Assembly: GCA_963798275.1 (NCBI GenBank)
Contig: CAWCTB010000020.1
Location: 4,541-68,540, forward strand
Direction of reading: 5' to 3'
Source of the DNA: CAWCTB01 sp963798275
GTDB lineage: Bacteria > Acidobacteriota > Terriglobia > Terriglobales > Acidobacteriaceae
Length of the DNA stretch: 64,000 bases
Part shown: positions 8,666-17,244 of the stretch, piece after piece
Numbering within the stretch: position 1 is the stretch's first letter
Layout: each line of letters opens with the position of its first letter
The notes under the pieces: generated by a model
Told to the model about the DNA's origin: nothing
What the model saw: only the letters and a program-made list of their open reading frames with translations
Database searches by the model: none
Made by a program: the position numbers and the translations under genes

Positions 8666-9076
8666 ATGAACATCGGTGAAACCATCCGGAATTACCGCTT
8701 ACAAAAAGGAATGTCCCAGGGCGATATCGAGAAGCGTACCGGCCTGTTGCGCTGTTACCTTTCTCGAGTCGAAAACGGACATACCATTCCGTCGCTGGAT
8801 ACTCTGGCCAAGATTGCCAATGCGATGGAACTCCCGCTGGCGCAGTTCTTCAGCGACGGCGCGAGCGATAACGGCAGCAAGTCGGCGCCCCACCTGGGTG
8901 AAGATGAGGTTCGCTTTCTGTCGCAGATTCGCCGCTACTCCCCCAACCTGAACGACAGCGATCGCAAACTGGTGCTCGCTATGGTGAAGAAAATGGCGGC
9001 CAGCGCCGCCCGCTACCCCGGCGCGTTTCTAGAGAAGCACTTCCCTCCAAGGCTGCCGCCAGCGCCTCGACGCTGA
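8666..9076 (+). CDS. XRE-family transcriptional regulator
   Basis: This 136-residue protein has an N-terminal Cro/CI helix-turn-helix (residues 4-60). The pattern is IGETIRNYRLQKGMSQGDIE followed by LSRVENGHTIPSLDTLAKIA, which reads clearly as XRE. The C-terminal part (LVLAMVKKMAASAARYP) is helical and could mediate dimerisation. The ATG at 8666 is chosen because the HTH starts right there; a frame extending to 8639 adds nothing conserved. Target genes are unknown. Confidence 0.85.
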   Translation: MNIGETIRNYRLQKGMSQGDIEKRTGLLRCYLSRVENGHTIPSLDTLAKIANAMELPLAQFFSDGASDNGSKSAPHLGEDEVRFLSQIRRYSPNLNDSDRKLVLAMVKKMAASAARYPGAFLEKHFPPRLPPAPRR

Positions 9077-9184
9077 GTGGCGCCGCAAGCATGCTGCTGT
9101 CTCTCCCCGCGTCGCCTACTCTGGAGGAAGGCTTCAGATATTCTCACAGTAGCGGCTTCATCCATTTCAAAACGCAGAGGCATC

Positions 9185-10754
9185 ATGAGCAAGATTCAAC
9201 GCGCCATCTTGAGCGTCACCGATAAGACCGGGCTGGCGGAGTTCGCGCGCCGCCTGCAAACCCTGGGCGTCGAACTGATTTCCACCGGCGGCACCGCCAA
9301 ATTACTGCGCGACTCCGGCATCGCCGTGAAGGACATTTCCGACCTCACCGGCTTTCCTGAAATGCTCGACGGTCGCGTCAAGACTTTGCATCCCAAGGTG
9401 CATGGCGGCATCCTGCACGTCCGCGATAACCCGCAGCATCGCGCCGCCGTCGCCGAGCACGGCATCCAGCCGATCGACATGGTCGTGGTCAATCTGTACG
9501 CCTTCGAGAAGACCGTCTCCAAGCCGGGCGTCGAGTTCCACGACATCATCGAGAACATCGACATTGGCGGCCCGTCGATGGTGCGTTCGGCGGCAAAAAA
9601 TTTTCAGGACGTCGCTATTGTGACCTCTCCCGGCGATTACGACGCGATCGCAGAGGAGATGGAGTCGAGCGGCGGATCGCTCTCGCTGAAGACGAAATGG
9701 CGCCTGGCACAAAAGGCGTTCGCTACCACGGCGGCCTACGATTCGGCGATTGCGTCGACGCTGGAGCGCATCGCCGCCCCCGGGAAGGAAGGCGATAAGT
9801 TCAACCTCGCCGCGGGCGCAGGATTTCCCGAGACGCTGCGGCTCTCCTTCCACAAGGCTTTCGATCTGCGCTACGGCGAGAACCCGCACCAGAAAGCCGC
9901 GCTGTACAGCGACGGCTCGGGCAAGGGCGTGGCCAACGGCAAGCAGCTTCAGGGCAAGGAACTCAGCTACAACAACATCGTCGACCTGCAGGCCGCGTGG
10001 GACCTGGCGCAGGAGTTCGACGAGCCCGTGGTGCGCCATCATCAAGCACACCAACCCCTGCGGCACGGCCATCGCTCCTACATTGTCAGAGTCCTACAAA
10101 CGGGCACTGGAGTGCGATCCGGTGTCGGCGTTCGGCGGGGTTATCGGCGTGAACCGTCCCATCGACGCGGACACTGCCAGCGAGATGGCGAAGCTCTTTC
10201 TCGAAGTGATTGCCGCACCCGGTTTCGATCCTGCCGCGCGCGAAATCTTCGCCGCCAAGAAGAACTTGCGCCTGGTCGAAGTTGTCCCCATGGAGCAGAA
10301 GTGGGTATTGAAGAATGTCTCCGGCGGCATACTGTTGCAGGACAACGACGTGCGCCCGCTGAGCGACGCCGATCTGAAAGTGGTCAGCCAGCGCAAGCCG
10401 ACCGAGCAGGAGATGCGCGACCTGCTGTTCGCGTGGAAGGTGTGCAAGCACGTGAAGTCGAATGCCATCCTCTACGCGCGCAACGGCCAGACCACGGGCG
10501 TCGGCGCCGGCCAGATGAGCCGCGTCGATTCGGCGCGTATCGGCGCAATGAAATCGGTGCTGGGCATCAAGGGCTCGGTCGCCGCGTCGGACGCGTTCTT
10601 CCCGTTCCCCGACGGAGTCGAGGTCATCGCCGAAGCCGGCGCAACGGCCATCATCCAGCCCGGCGGCTCTGTGCGCGACCAGGAAGTAATCGACACCGCC
10701 AACCGGCTTGGCCTGGCGATGGTGCTGACCGGGGTACGGCACTTCCGCCACTGA
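9185..10754 (+). CDS. purH: bifunctional AICAR transformylase / IMP cyclohydrolase, one frameshift
   Basis: PurH catalyses the last two steps of IMP synthesis. The N-terminal cyclohydrolase domain starts [17 protein letters not shown] and contains ISTGGTAK and [14 protein letters not shown]. The transformylase domain contains [11 protein letters not shown], then [10 protein letters not shown] in the shifted frame, and ends [20 protein letters not shown]. The frame changes near 10025-10034, just before the KHTNPCG active-site motif, and is explained by one extra base. The joined protein is about 522 residues, the normal length. ATG 9185 is chosen over an upstream in-frame start at 9077 because homologues begin at MSK. 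Confidence 0.92.
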
Positions 10755-10760
10755 GACAGG

Positions 10761-10788
10761 TTGACAGTATATATTCCGAGTATATACT
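10761..10788 (+). promoter_or_regulatory. vapBC promoter with overlapping operator palindrome
   Basis: A consensus -35 TTGACA (10761-10766) and -10 TATACT (10783-10788) are separated by 16 bases. An inverted repeat AGTATATA-N7-TATATACT (10766-10788) covers the spacer and the -10, a fitting site for autoregulation by the VapB dimer. The start codon follows the -10 by only six bases, so the transcript should begin at or next to the ATG. Confidence 0.75.
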
Positions 10789-10794
10789 TATCTC

Positions 10795-11037
10795 ATGAGC
10801 AAGATTGCCAAATTGTTTCGCAACGGCAACAGCCAGGCGGTGCGGCTGCCGCAGGAGTTCCGCTTTGCCGGCGACCGGGTACGGGTTCGTCGCGTTCACG
10901 GTGGGGTTTTGCTTGAGCCGGTTGAATGGGATGTGCGCGGATGGCTGTCGCAACTTGACCGCAGCCGGCCTTCAGAGACCTTCATGAAGGGCGGGCGGAA
11001 GCAGCCCATCACTCCCAAGCGCCGCATCTTTGATTGA
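10795..11037 (+). CDS. vapB: VapB-type antitoxin (AbrB/SpoVT swapped-hairpin)
   Basis: This 80-residue protein has the VapB/MazE-type DNA-binding N-terminus: KLFRNGNSQAVRLPQEF, then DRVRVRRVHGGVLLEP. The C-terminal WLSQLDRS...FMKGGRKQP tail is the part that normally wraps and blocks the VapC toxin. It is followed directly by vapC. No Shine-Dalgarno sequence precedes the ATG, which fits the leaderless transcript implied by the promoter position. Confidence 0.88.
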   Translation: MSKIAKLFRNGNSQAVRLPQEFRFAGDRVRVRRVHGGVLLEPVEWDVRGWLSQLDRSRPSETFMKGGRKQPITPKRRIFD

Positions 11038-11044
11038 AACCCGA

Positions 11045-11455
11045 ATGAAATACCTGCTCGACACCAACGCCTGCGTCGCGGTACTTCGGGGGAAGCCAAA
11101 GAGTGTGGCCGCCAACCTCGAGCAGGCTGTCAGCCGTGGCGATGCCATACTGCTGTCCTCGATTGTGCTGCACGAACTTTGGTACGGCGTGTACAACAGC
11201 TCCCGGGTCGCGGAACAGACCCGGCATCTCTCCAATTTTCTGGCGGCCCCGATGCAGGTCGTCGTCTTCGACGAACACGACGCCCAGGCTGCCGGCGAAA
11301 GTCGCGTCGCCCTCGAATCCATTGGGAAACGCATCGGCGCCTACGACACTTTGATCGCAGCCCAATGCCTTCGCCATGGCTGTACCCTCATCACCGCCAA
11401 TGTCTCCGAATTCTCGCGGGTCAAAGGTCTCAGGTGGGAGGACTGGACGAAATAG
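11045..11455 (+). CDS. vapC: VapC-type PIN-domain ribonuclease toxin
   Basis: This 136-residue PIN-domain protein keeps the acidic metal site: Asp6 in MKYLLDTNACV, Glu in VLHELWYG, Asp in GAYDTLIAAQ, and the C-terminal TANVSEFSRVKGL. VapC toxins cleave tRNA or rRNA when freed from VapB. The ATG at 11045 gives the canonical start, eight bases after the vapB stop. A TTG at 11030 in frame would overlap vapB. Confidence 0.9.
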   Translation: MKYLLDTNACVAVLRGKPKSVAANLEQAVSRGDAILLSSIVLHELWYGVYNSSRVAEQTRHLSNFLAAPMQVVVFDEHDAQAAGESRVALESIGKRIGAYDTLIAAQCLRHGCTLITANVSEFSRVKGLRWEDWTK

Positions 11456-11471
11456 CTCACGAACCGACTTC

Positions 11472-11741
11472 TCAGCGATACACGTCGCGGCGGTGACCGA
11501 CGCGGAGAACCAGCACCACCAGCCGGTCGTCTTCGATACGCGTGATCAGCCGGTAATCTCCAATGCGGTATTTCCAGAACTCGCCCAGACGTTCGCCATG
11601 CAGCGCCTCGCCAATGCTGCGGGGATTCTCCAAGGGTGCGATGCGCCCGTGGAGGAACTTCAGGATGCGCTGCGCCGCTAGGCGGTCCAGCTTTTCCAGT
11701 TGCCGGAGCGCCGTGTCCGCAAGCTCAATCGTCCAGGCCAA
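11472..11741 (-). CDS. relE: RelE/ParE-family toxin
   Basis: This 89-residue protein starts [19 protein letters not shown] and continues with [20 protein letters not shown] and [12 protein letters not shown]. These segments define RelE toxins, which cleave mRNA in the ribosomal A site. The conserved RIGDYR and VGHR motifs and the terminal YR are present. Its start overlaps the antitoxin gene by 17 bases. It converges on vapC with only 16 bases between the stops. Confidence 0.9.
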   Translation of the reverse strand: MAWTIELADTALRQLEKLDRLAAQRILKFLHGRIAPLENPRSIGEALHGERLGEFWKYRIGDYRLITRIEDDRLVVLVLRVGHRRDVYR

Positions 11742-11949
11742 GGCGCTTCGCTACCTCGTCTAGCGAATGGGTTGCTTCTTTGCCGCTTCGTACTCGACCC
11801 AGGACACGCTCTGCAGCGTGCGCGTCCTCCAGGTCTTCAAGGTGCCTCAGGATCGCCTCGCGTGCATAGAAGGTCTTGGTTCGCCCCGTACGCTTGGCCA
11901 GCTTATCGAGGCGTTTTTCGATGGATTGCGGGAGCCGAATCGCCAGCAT
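11725..11949 (-). CDS. relB: RelB-type ribbon-helix-helix antitoxin
   Basis: This 74-residue protein opens with an RHH DNA-binding strand ([20 protein letters not shown]), followed by a helix with [14 protein letters not shown]. Its C-terminal helix would bind RelE. A GGAGG Shine-Dalgarno sequence sits five bases before the ATG. The operator-like palindrome is just upstream. Confidence 0.85.
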   Translation of the reverse strand: MLAIRLPQSIEKRLDKLAKRTGRTKTFYAREAILRHLEDLEDAHAAERVLGRVRSGKEATHSLDEVAKRLGLDD

Positions 11950-11965
11950 ATTGCCTCCGCTGCGC

Positions 11966-11983
11966 TGCTATACAAGTATAGCA
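11966..11983 (-). promoter_or_regulatory. relBE operator palindrome and -10
   Basis: A perfect 8-bp inverted repeat, TGCTATAC-AA-GTATAGCA, lies 17 bases upstream of relB. On the relB strand it contains TATACT as a -10 hexamer. An RHH dimer binding here would block transcription. No good -35 is seen, and the upstream half would lie in the 3' end of prmC. Confidence 0.65.
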
Positions 11984-11984
11984 C

Positions 11985-12936
11985 TTAACTGGATTTCTTC
12001 CTGCCCGCCACTACCCGCGGAATCCCCTGCAAGTCCGGCACCACGCGAATGTCATCCCACAATGTGGGATCGAGGAGCGCAACCACAGAGTCGCGCATCG
12101 AGTAGCCAATCTCTATCGCCAGCCAGCCGCCGGGTTTCAGCGCCCGGTGCGCCTGCTTGGCCAGCGGGCCGATGACGTCCAGCCCGTGCTGCCCGGCAAA
12201 TACCGCGACCCGCGGCTCGAACTCTTTCACCGACTTCTGCACCTTGTCGGCTTCGCCGTACCCGACATACGGTGGATTGCTGACCACGAAATCAAAGTCG
12301 CGGAGTTCTGTCGTTGGAATAGGGGTCCCGCGACTGCCTCCGCCCGCTGGCGGTCTCTCTTCTCTCGGGATGACTGGGAGAGAGGTGTTGGCGAGCTTCG
12401 CGCAGCACATCCCGTTGCTGGAACTTCACCCGGCTGTCCGCTTGCAACCGGACCGCATTGGCGCTAGCGATCTCCAGAGCGTCGGCGGACACGTCCACCG
12501 CGTACACCTCAGCAAATGGCAATTCGTGGGCCAGCGCGATGGCAACGCATCCCGAGCCGGTGCCGACGTCCACGATCCTGGTTTTGCGCCCGGCGGTCGG
12601 CTGCGTCTCACGCAGGATTTCCAGTACCGTCTCCACCAGGTGCTCCGTCTCCGGACGCGGGATCAGCACCGCCGGCGATACCACGAAATCCAGCCCCCAG
12701 AATTCCTGGTGCCCGGTAATGTACTGCGCGGGCATGCCGGTGGAGCGCTGGGCGACCACCTCGTGATAGCGGGCCTGCTCTTCGGGACTCAACTCCCGCT
12801 CCGGATGAGCGTAGAGATAGGCGCGGTTCACGCCCAGCACGAACATCAGCAGCGTCTCGCCGTTCAGGCGTGGCGAGCCGATGTCGGCGGCTTCCAGCCG
12901 CTCCACCGCCGCCGCCAGCGCTTGCTTTAATTGCAC
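11985..12936 (-). CDS. prmC: protein-(glutamine-N5) methyltransferase PrmC, interrupted by a repeat insertion
   Basis: PrmC methylates the GGQ glutamine of release factors. The N-terminal part (from 12936) has LIPRPETEHLVE and the SAM-binding VDVGTGSGCVAIALA. The second part has the diagnostic DFVVSNPPYVG and ends near KPGGWLAIEIGYS. Between them, at about 12310-12405, lies a stretch that does not belong: a repeat-like sequence with GTCATCCCGAGAG and a CCGCC-CGCT-GGCGG hairpin. It adds about 30 codons and shifts the frame by one. Total length is about 317 codons against 280-290 usually. The gene follows prfA in the usual order. Confidence 0.85.
12310..12405. repeat. GTCATCCCGAG-type repeat element inside prmC
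   Basis: This roughly 95-base insertion interrupts prmC between the SAM-binding half and the NPPY half. It resembles an intergenic repeat class of Acidobacteriota built around GTCATCCCGAG..GACCC (recalled, not searched). It contains CTCTCTCCC/GAGAG arms and a perfect CCGCC-CGCT-GGCGG hairpin (12340-12353). The boundaries are estimated from where homology to PrmC stops and resumes. Confidence 0.6.
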
Positions 12937-12974
12937 GGGGAGATTCTAACGGCTATCGCCAGCGCAACGAAGCC

Positions 12975-14055
12975 TTACGCCATCGTCACCGATTCCTGTT
13001 TCAGCTTTTCCGACTGGAAATGCGTGATCAGCGCATCGATCATGGGTTGCAGCTTGCCATCCATGAACTCGGGCAGTTGGTGCGCGGTGAAACCAATGCG
13101 GTGGTCGGTCACGCGATTCTGCGGGAAGTTATACGTCCGGATCTTCTCGCTGCGATCGCCCGAGCCCACCATCGCTTTGCGTTGCTTTAGCCAGCGCCTC
13201 CTGCTGTTTCTGCTGCTCCATTTCGTAGAGGCGGGCACGCAGCACGCGCATGCCCTTTTCGCGATTCTTGATCTGCGACTTCTCGTCCTGACAGCTCACC
13301 ACCGTGTTGGTCGGCAGGTGGGTAATGCGCACCGCCGAGTACGTCGTGTTCACCGACTGCCCACCGGGTCCCGACGAACAGAACGTGTCGATGCGCAGGT
13401 CTTTGGGCTCGATCTTCACGTCCACCTCTTCCGCTTCCGGCAGCACCGCCACCGTCACGGCAGAGGTATGCACACGCCCCTGCGTCTCCGTCTCCGGCAC
13501 ACGCTGCACCCGATGCACCCCGCTCTCGTACTTCAGCCGCGAATATACGCCGTGGCCTTCGATGATGGCGATCACTTCCTTCAGTCCGCCCACCCCCGAA
13601 TCCGAGCTCGACAGCACTTCCACCCGCCAGCGATTCATTTCGGCATAGCGCGTGTACATGCGGAAGATCTCCGCCGCGAACAGCGTAGCCTCGTCGCCGC
13701 CGGTGCCGGCGCGAATTTCCAGAATCACGTTCTTCTCGTCATTCGGATCTTTGGGCAGCAGCAGCACCTTCAGCTCTTCTTCGACCGTGCCCACGCGCAC
13801 CTGCAAGCGATCGAGCTCTTCCTGCGCGTAGGCGCGCATGTCGGGATCGGTCTCTTCCGCCAGCATCGCCTTGCTTTCCTTGATGCCGCGCGTCAGGTCC
13901 TTGTACTCGCGATATTTCTCCACCACGGGAGCGATCTCGCTGTGCGCCCTGGCCGTCTTCTGATAACGAGCCGAGTCAGACACGATATCCGGCGACAGGA
14001 GCGCCTGCGTCAGCTCGTTATACTTGGCTTCAATTTGTTCTAGACGTTCAAACAT
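12975..14055 (-). CDS. prfA: peptide chain release factor 1, one frameshift
   Basis: RF1 reads UAA and UAG stop codons. The protein begins [20 protein letters not shown]. It contains the PxT stop-codon motif as PET in [13 protein letters not shown] and the catalytic GGQ in [18 protein letters not shown]. The C-terminal [20 protein letters not shown] lies in the next frame. The frames meet near 13180-13190, just after EALAK, and one extra base accounts for the shift. The repaired length is about 359 residues, normal for RF1. It lies upstream of prmC, which modifies its GGQ glutamine. Confidence 0.92.
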
Positions 14056-14087
14056 GGATGCTCACTCGGGCCGACTGCGCATTGGCA

Positions 14088-14207
14088 GCAGCGCGGCCAA
14101 CTGTACATTCTACGGAAGATGGAAGCGGAACTCGGTAGAGCCGGCCTTTAGGCCGGCGGCAGCACGGCCAACTTTTCATTCTACGGGAACACGGAAGCGG
14201 AACTCGG
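14088..14207. repeat. direct repeat pair around a GGCCTTTAGGCC hairpin
   Basis: Two copies of a roughly 47-base sequence (starting GCAGCGCGGCCAAC at 14088 and GCAGCACGGCCAAC at 14159) flank a perfect hairpin GCCGGCC-TTTA-GGCCGGC. The hairpin core resembles the tandem palindromic units at 27318-27469. It fills the gap between prfA and the DUF1385 gene. Confidence 0.65.
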
Positions 14208-14261
14208 GATTGGTTCCGCACAATCAGAGTTGGGAAAGCAGTTCTTTAGCGGCGGGCGCCG

Positions 14262-15248
14262 CTAGGCAATCACCAGTTCGCCGCCGCGAACCTTCTCGAG
14301 CTCCATCGCCTCGTTCAGCGCGTTGATGGCGCACTCCACCTGGTCGTCCGTCGGAGGCTGCGTCGTGATCCGCTGCAGCCACATGCCCGGCTTGGTCAGC
14401 AGCGCGAACAGCGACTTCCCGTGCTTGGCGGCAAAGCGGATCATCTCGTACGACAATCCGGCAATCACCGGCAGCAGCGCCACCCTCAGCCCGAACTTCG
14501 TCCAGAACGCATGGGCCGGGAACAGCATGTACACCACGATGGAGATCAGCATCACGGTCATCAGGAAGCTGGTCCCGCAGCGCGGATGGTACGTCGAGTA
14601 CGCCTGCACGTGCTTCGGGGTCAGCGGATCGTGCGACTCGAAGGCAAACACCGTTTTGTGCTCCGCCCCGTGATACATGTACACCCGGCGGATGTCCGGC
14701 CACAGCGACGTTCCCCAGATGAATAGCAGGAAGATCCCGATGCGGATCACGCCATCGACCACGTTAAACAGCACCTGGTTGCCGAAGACGGGATAGACGT
14801 TTTTCAGCTTGGTGGCTGCCACCAGGGGAACGAACTTGTAGAGCGCGATGAAGAATCCTACCGAGAAGATGACGTTCAGGGCCAACACCCAGCCGCTCAT
14901 CTCGGCTTTCTTGCCGTCTTCGCCGGCCGGAAGCTGGTCGAGCTGTACGTCGGCCGAATAGCGCAGCGCGCGGAAGCCCAGCGCCATGGCCTGCCCGAGC
15001 GTCATGACGCCGCGGACCACCGGCCAGCCCATCCATTTATGCTTCTCCGAAAGCCGCTCCAGCGGCTCGGAGTGCGTCGAAATCGTGCCGTCGGGCTTGC
15101 GCACCGAGATACCCCAGGCATGCGGCGAGCGCATCATCACGCCCTCCAGCACGGCCTGCCCGCCGACCAAGGTCTCCTCCCCGCTCTCCAGAGCAGGCAG
15201 CAGTTGGACGGCAGTCAAAAAACGCAGGTATCGGCGCAAATTTCCCAT
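14262..15248 (-). CDS. DUF1385 (YqhQ-like) membrane protein
   Basis: This roughly 328-residue protein has the DUF1385 signature: VGGQAVLEGVMMRSPHAW, WPVVRGVMTLGQAM and YHGAEHKTVFAFE, and later YHPRCGTSFL. Several hydrophobic segments lie between (near residues 120-145, 165-190 and 235-275). The function is unknown. It is widely found beside prfA and prmC, as here, so it belongs to a conserved translation-linked neighbourhood. ATG 15248 (MGNLRRYLRFL) is preferred; an in-frame start at 15275 is possible. Confidence 0.85.
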   Translation of the reverse strand: MGNLRRYLRFLTAVQLLPALESGEETLVGGQAVLEGVMMRSPHAWGISVRKPDGTISTHSEPLERLSEKHKWMGWPVVRGVMTLGQAMALGFRALRYSADVQLDQLPAGEDGKKAEMSGWVLALNVIFSVGFFIALYKFVPLVAATKLKNVYPVFGNQVLFNVVDGVIRIGIFLLFIWGTSLWPDIRRVYMYHGAEHKTVFAFESHDPLTPKHVQAYSTYHPRCGTSFLMTVMLISIVVYMLFPAHAFWTKFGLRVALLPVIAGLSYEMIRFAAKHGKSLFALLTKPGMWLQRITTQPPTDDQVECAINALNEAMELEKVRGGELVIA

Positions 15249-16095
15249 AGCGATTGGATGTTCCCCGGTAACCAAAGAAGCAGATAACGGCAGTATCTAG
15301 GGTAGCAGGTTCGCGTTAGGCTGTCAATCGGGACGGATGGGCCTGCTCTGGCAAGGACGGACTTCGAGCGGCGATTCGAAGGCCGCAGTTCCAGAGGTGC
15401 CCCGGCGGACGAGAAAGGGGGTTGAGCGCGGTCTCCCGTGCGTAACCATGACAACAAGAATTCAAAGGCGTTTTCTTTAGAATCAGCGGATTAGGCGGAA
15501 AATGTTCGCAAATTCTTGAGGAATAAGGTAGTTATAGCTATATTCTTGAAGGGCCTAGGTTTAGGTGGTATCAGTTGCTATGTTATGCAACTGATGGAAG
15601 ATGGAAGATGGTTCGATCCACCCTCTGCTGAATGGAACTCCCTGCTCCGGCCCGTTGGACGCGCGCCTGGAGTGCCATCGTCGAGTGAGACCAGGAAATC
15701 GGGTTGTCAAAGAGCGTCGGACCGTCCGCGTCTCCATCAAGGCGGCCGCGCGGCACACTACTCCCTTTCCCTCGCGCCAAGTCTTTCATAGCTCACCAGG
15801 ATGGATGCGCGATAGCGCATGAGTCACGGTTGTGATAAGGGCGAGTGGCCAATCCAAGTGTCGTGAGTGGGGAGTTTGACTTGGGGGTGCCCCGTCCAAC
15901 CTTACGTTGTTTGGGCGGGGATTTTGACTTCTGTCAGTCCAATTCAGGGAGTATCGTGAAATCTGGAACGAAAGGGTTACAGGTACCATGCACAGCGCAC
16001 GAAAACCCCCGCCCAACCAAAACCAGGTTGGCACCCTCGTGAGCCTCGCCCGGGCCAGCCCGCCCGGGTACAGCGGTTGGTCACGACTCGTCTAA
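15249..16095. other. gene-free stretch with a 150-bp imperfect palindrome
   Basis: No convincing gene lies here; the short open frames lack start signals and homology. The notable structure is a nested imperfect inverted repeat at 15886-16035, listed separately. The rest is unremarkable, with a short ATGGAAG direct repeat near 15593-15609. Confidence 0.6.
15886..16035. repeat. 150-bp nested imperfect palindrome
   Basis: Inner arms TTGGGCGGGGATTTT (15911-15925) and AAAACCCCCGCCCAA (16002-16016) match at 14 of 15 positions. Outer arms GGTGCC..CCAACC (15886-15901) and GGTTGGCACC (16026-16035) continue the symmetry. It could fold as a long cruciform or RNA hairpin, or be a remnant of a mobile repeat. 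Confidence 0.6.
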
Positions 16096-17213
16096 TCAGT
16101 TCCGCACAAAGCCGTGATTCACATTGTTCGCGTCGACGTAAGATCCGGTAATCGTCCCCGAAGGATTATTGCCTTCAGGGAAGGTGCCTTGGAACTCACC
16201 GGTACCCGCGCCCGGAGCATCGAAGGTCGTGATGGCGCCGTTGGAATCGCGCACGAAGCCGTGATTCACGTTGTTCGCGTCCGTATAGAATCCGGTGATC
16301 GCCCCCGATGGATTATTGCCCGGGCGAAGGTCCCTTGGCTGTCGCCGGTGCCCGCACCCGGAGCATCGAAGGTCGTGATGGCGCCGTTTGGAGCGCGAAC
16401 ATAGCCGTGATTCACGTTGTTCCCGTCCACGTAGTATGCGGTGATCGCCCCCGATGGATTATTGCCTCGGGCGAAGGTCCCTTGGCTGTCGCCGGTGCCC
16501 GCACCCGGAGCATCGAAGGTGGTGATGGCACCGTTGCGAGCGCGGACGAAGCCATGAAACACGTCGCTCGAGTCTGTGTACTGGGCTGCCACCACCCCAG
16601 CGGGGTTCAGGCCATAGAAAGTTGATGTGTAAACACCCTGGTAGGCGCCTGTTCCGTCGCCCGGCGGATCGAACTCAGTGATGTTGCCGTTGGCAGCTCG
16701 CACATAGCCGTGACGGGCAAGGGTTGCGTCAACGTACACCCCTGAGATCTCTCCGGCTGGGTTAATGCTCCCACCCGCGGTCCCCTGGAACGCGCCTCGG
16801 CCTGCTCCGGGAGCTTCGAAGGTCGTGATTTTTCCGTCGCGAGAGCGCACATAGGCGTAAAACCCGTTGTTCGAGACGTCGTAGCGCCCCGTGATCGCTC
16901 CCGCATCGTTCATGCCCAAGGCAACGGTTCCTTGGCCCGCGCCCGTTCCCGCGCCGGGAACGTCAAACTTCGTGATATGGCCGTTGGCACGGCGCACGAA
17001 GCCATGGTTTACGTTATTCGCGTCCGTGTACCATCCCGCGACCGATCCATCCGCGGTGATGCCGTTCACTATGGTGCCTTGGCCCGGCCCGGTACCCGCG
17101 CCGGGAACGTCGAAGGTCGTGATCGGGTGTCGCGATCGCGGCAACGCATGCGGCAACCGCTCCGCAACGAGGCCGGTCAAAGGAACCAACGCTAAAGCGC
17201 CAATACGTTTCAT
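16096..17213 (-). CDS. secreted seven-repeat protein (49-residue units), one frameshift
   Basis: After a short N-terminal export segment (MKRIGALALVPLTGLVAE) the protein consists of seven units of about 49 residues. Each unit reads roughly ITTFDAPGAGTGxxQGT, then NPSGAITGxYxDxNNVNHG, then FVRxxNG. Seven such units suggest a closed beta-propeller. The frame breaks in unit six near 16320: the parallel unit reads GCCCGAGGCAAT, here GCCCGGGCAAT, so one A is missing. Restoring it extends the protein to the TGA at 16096. Function is unknown; extracellular or cell-surface location is inferred from the export segment. Confidence 0.75.
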
Positions 17214-17244
17214 GCTCGCCTCCACTGCCAAATGGTCGGTCGAG

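Noticed and set aside
12931..14043. 370-residue open frame on the plus strand
   Set aside because: It lies antisense to prfA, whose protein motifs are unmistakable. Its own translation is His/Arg/Leu-rich shadow sequence without family features.
16096..17110. Regular DNA repeats that might suggest a CRISPR array
   Set aside because: The period is about 147 bp and in frame with a repeat protein. Spacers are not unique, and no cas gene is nearby.
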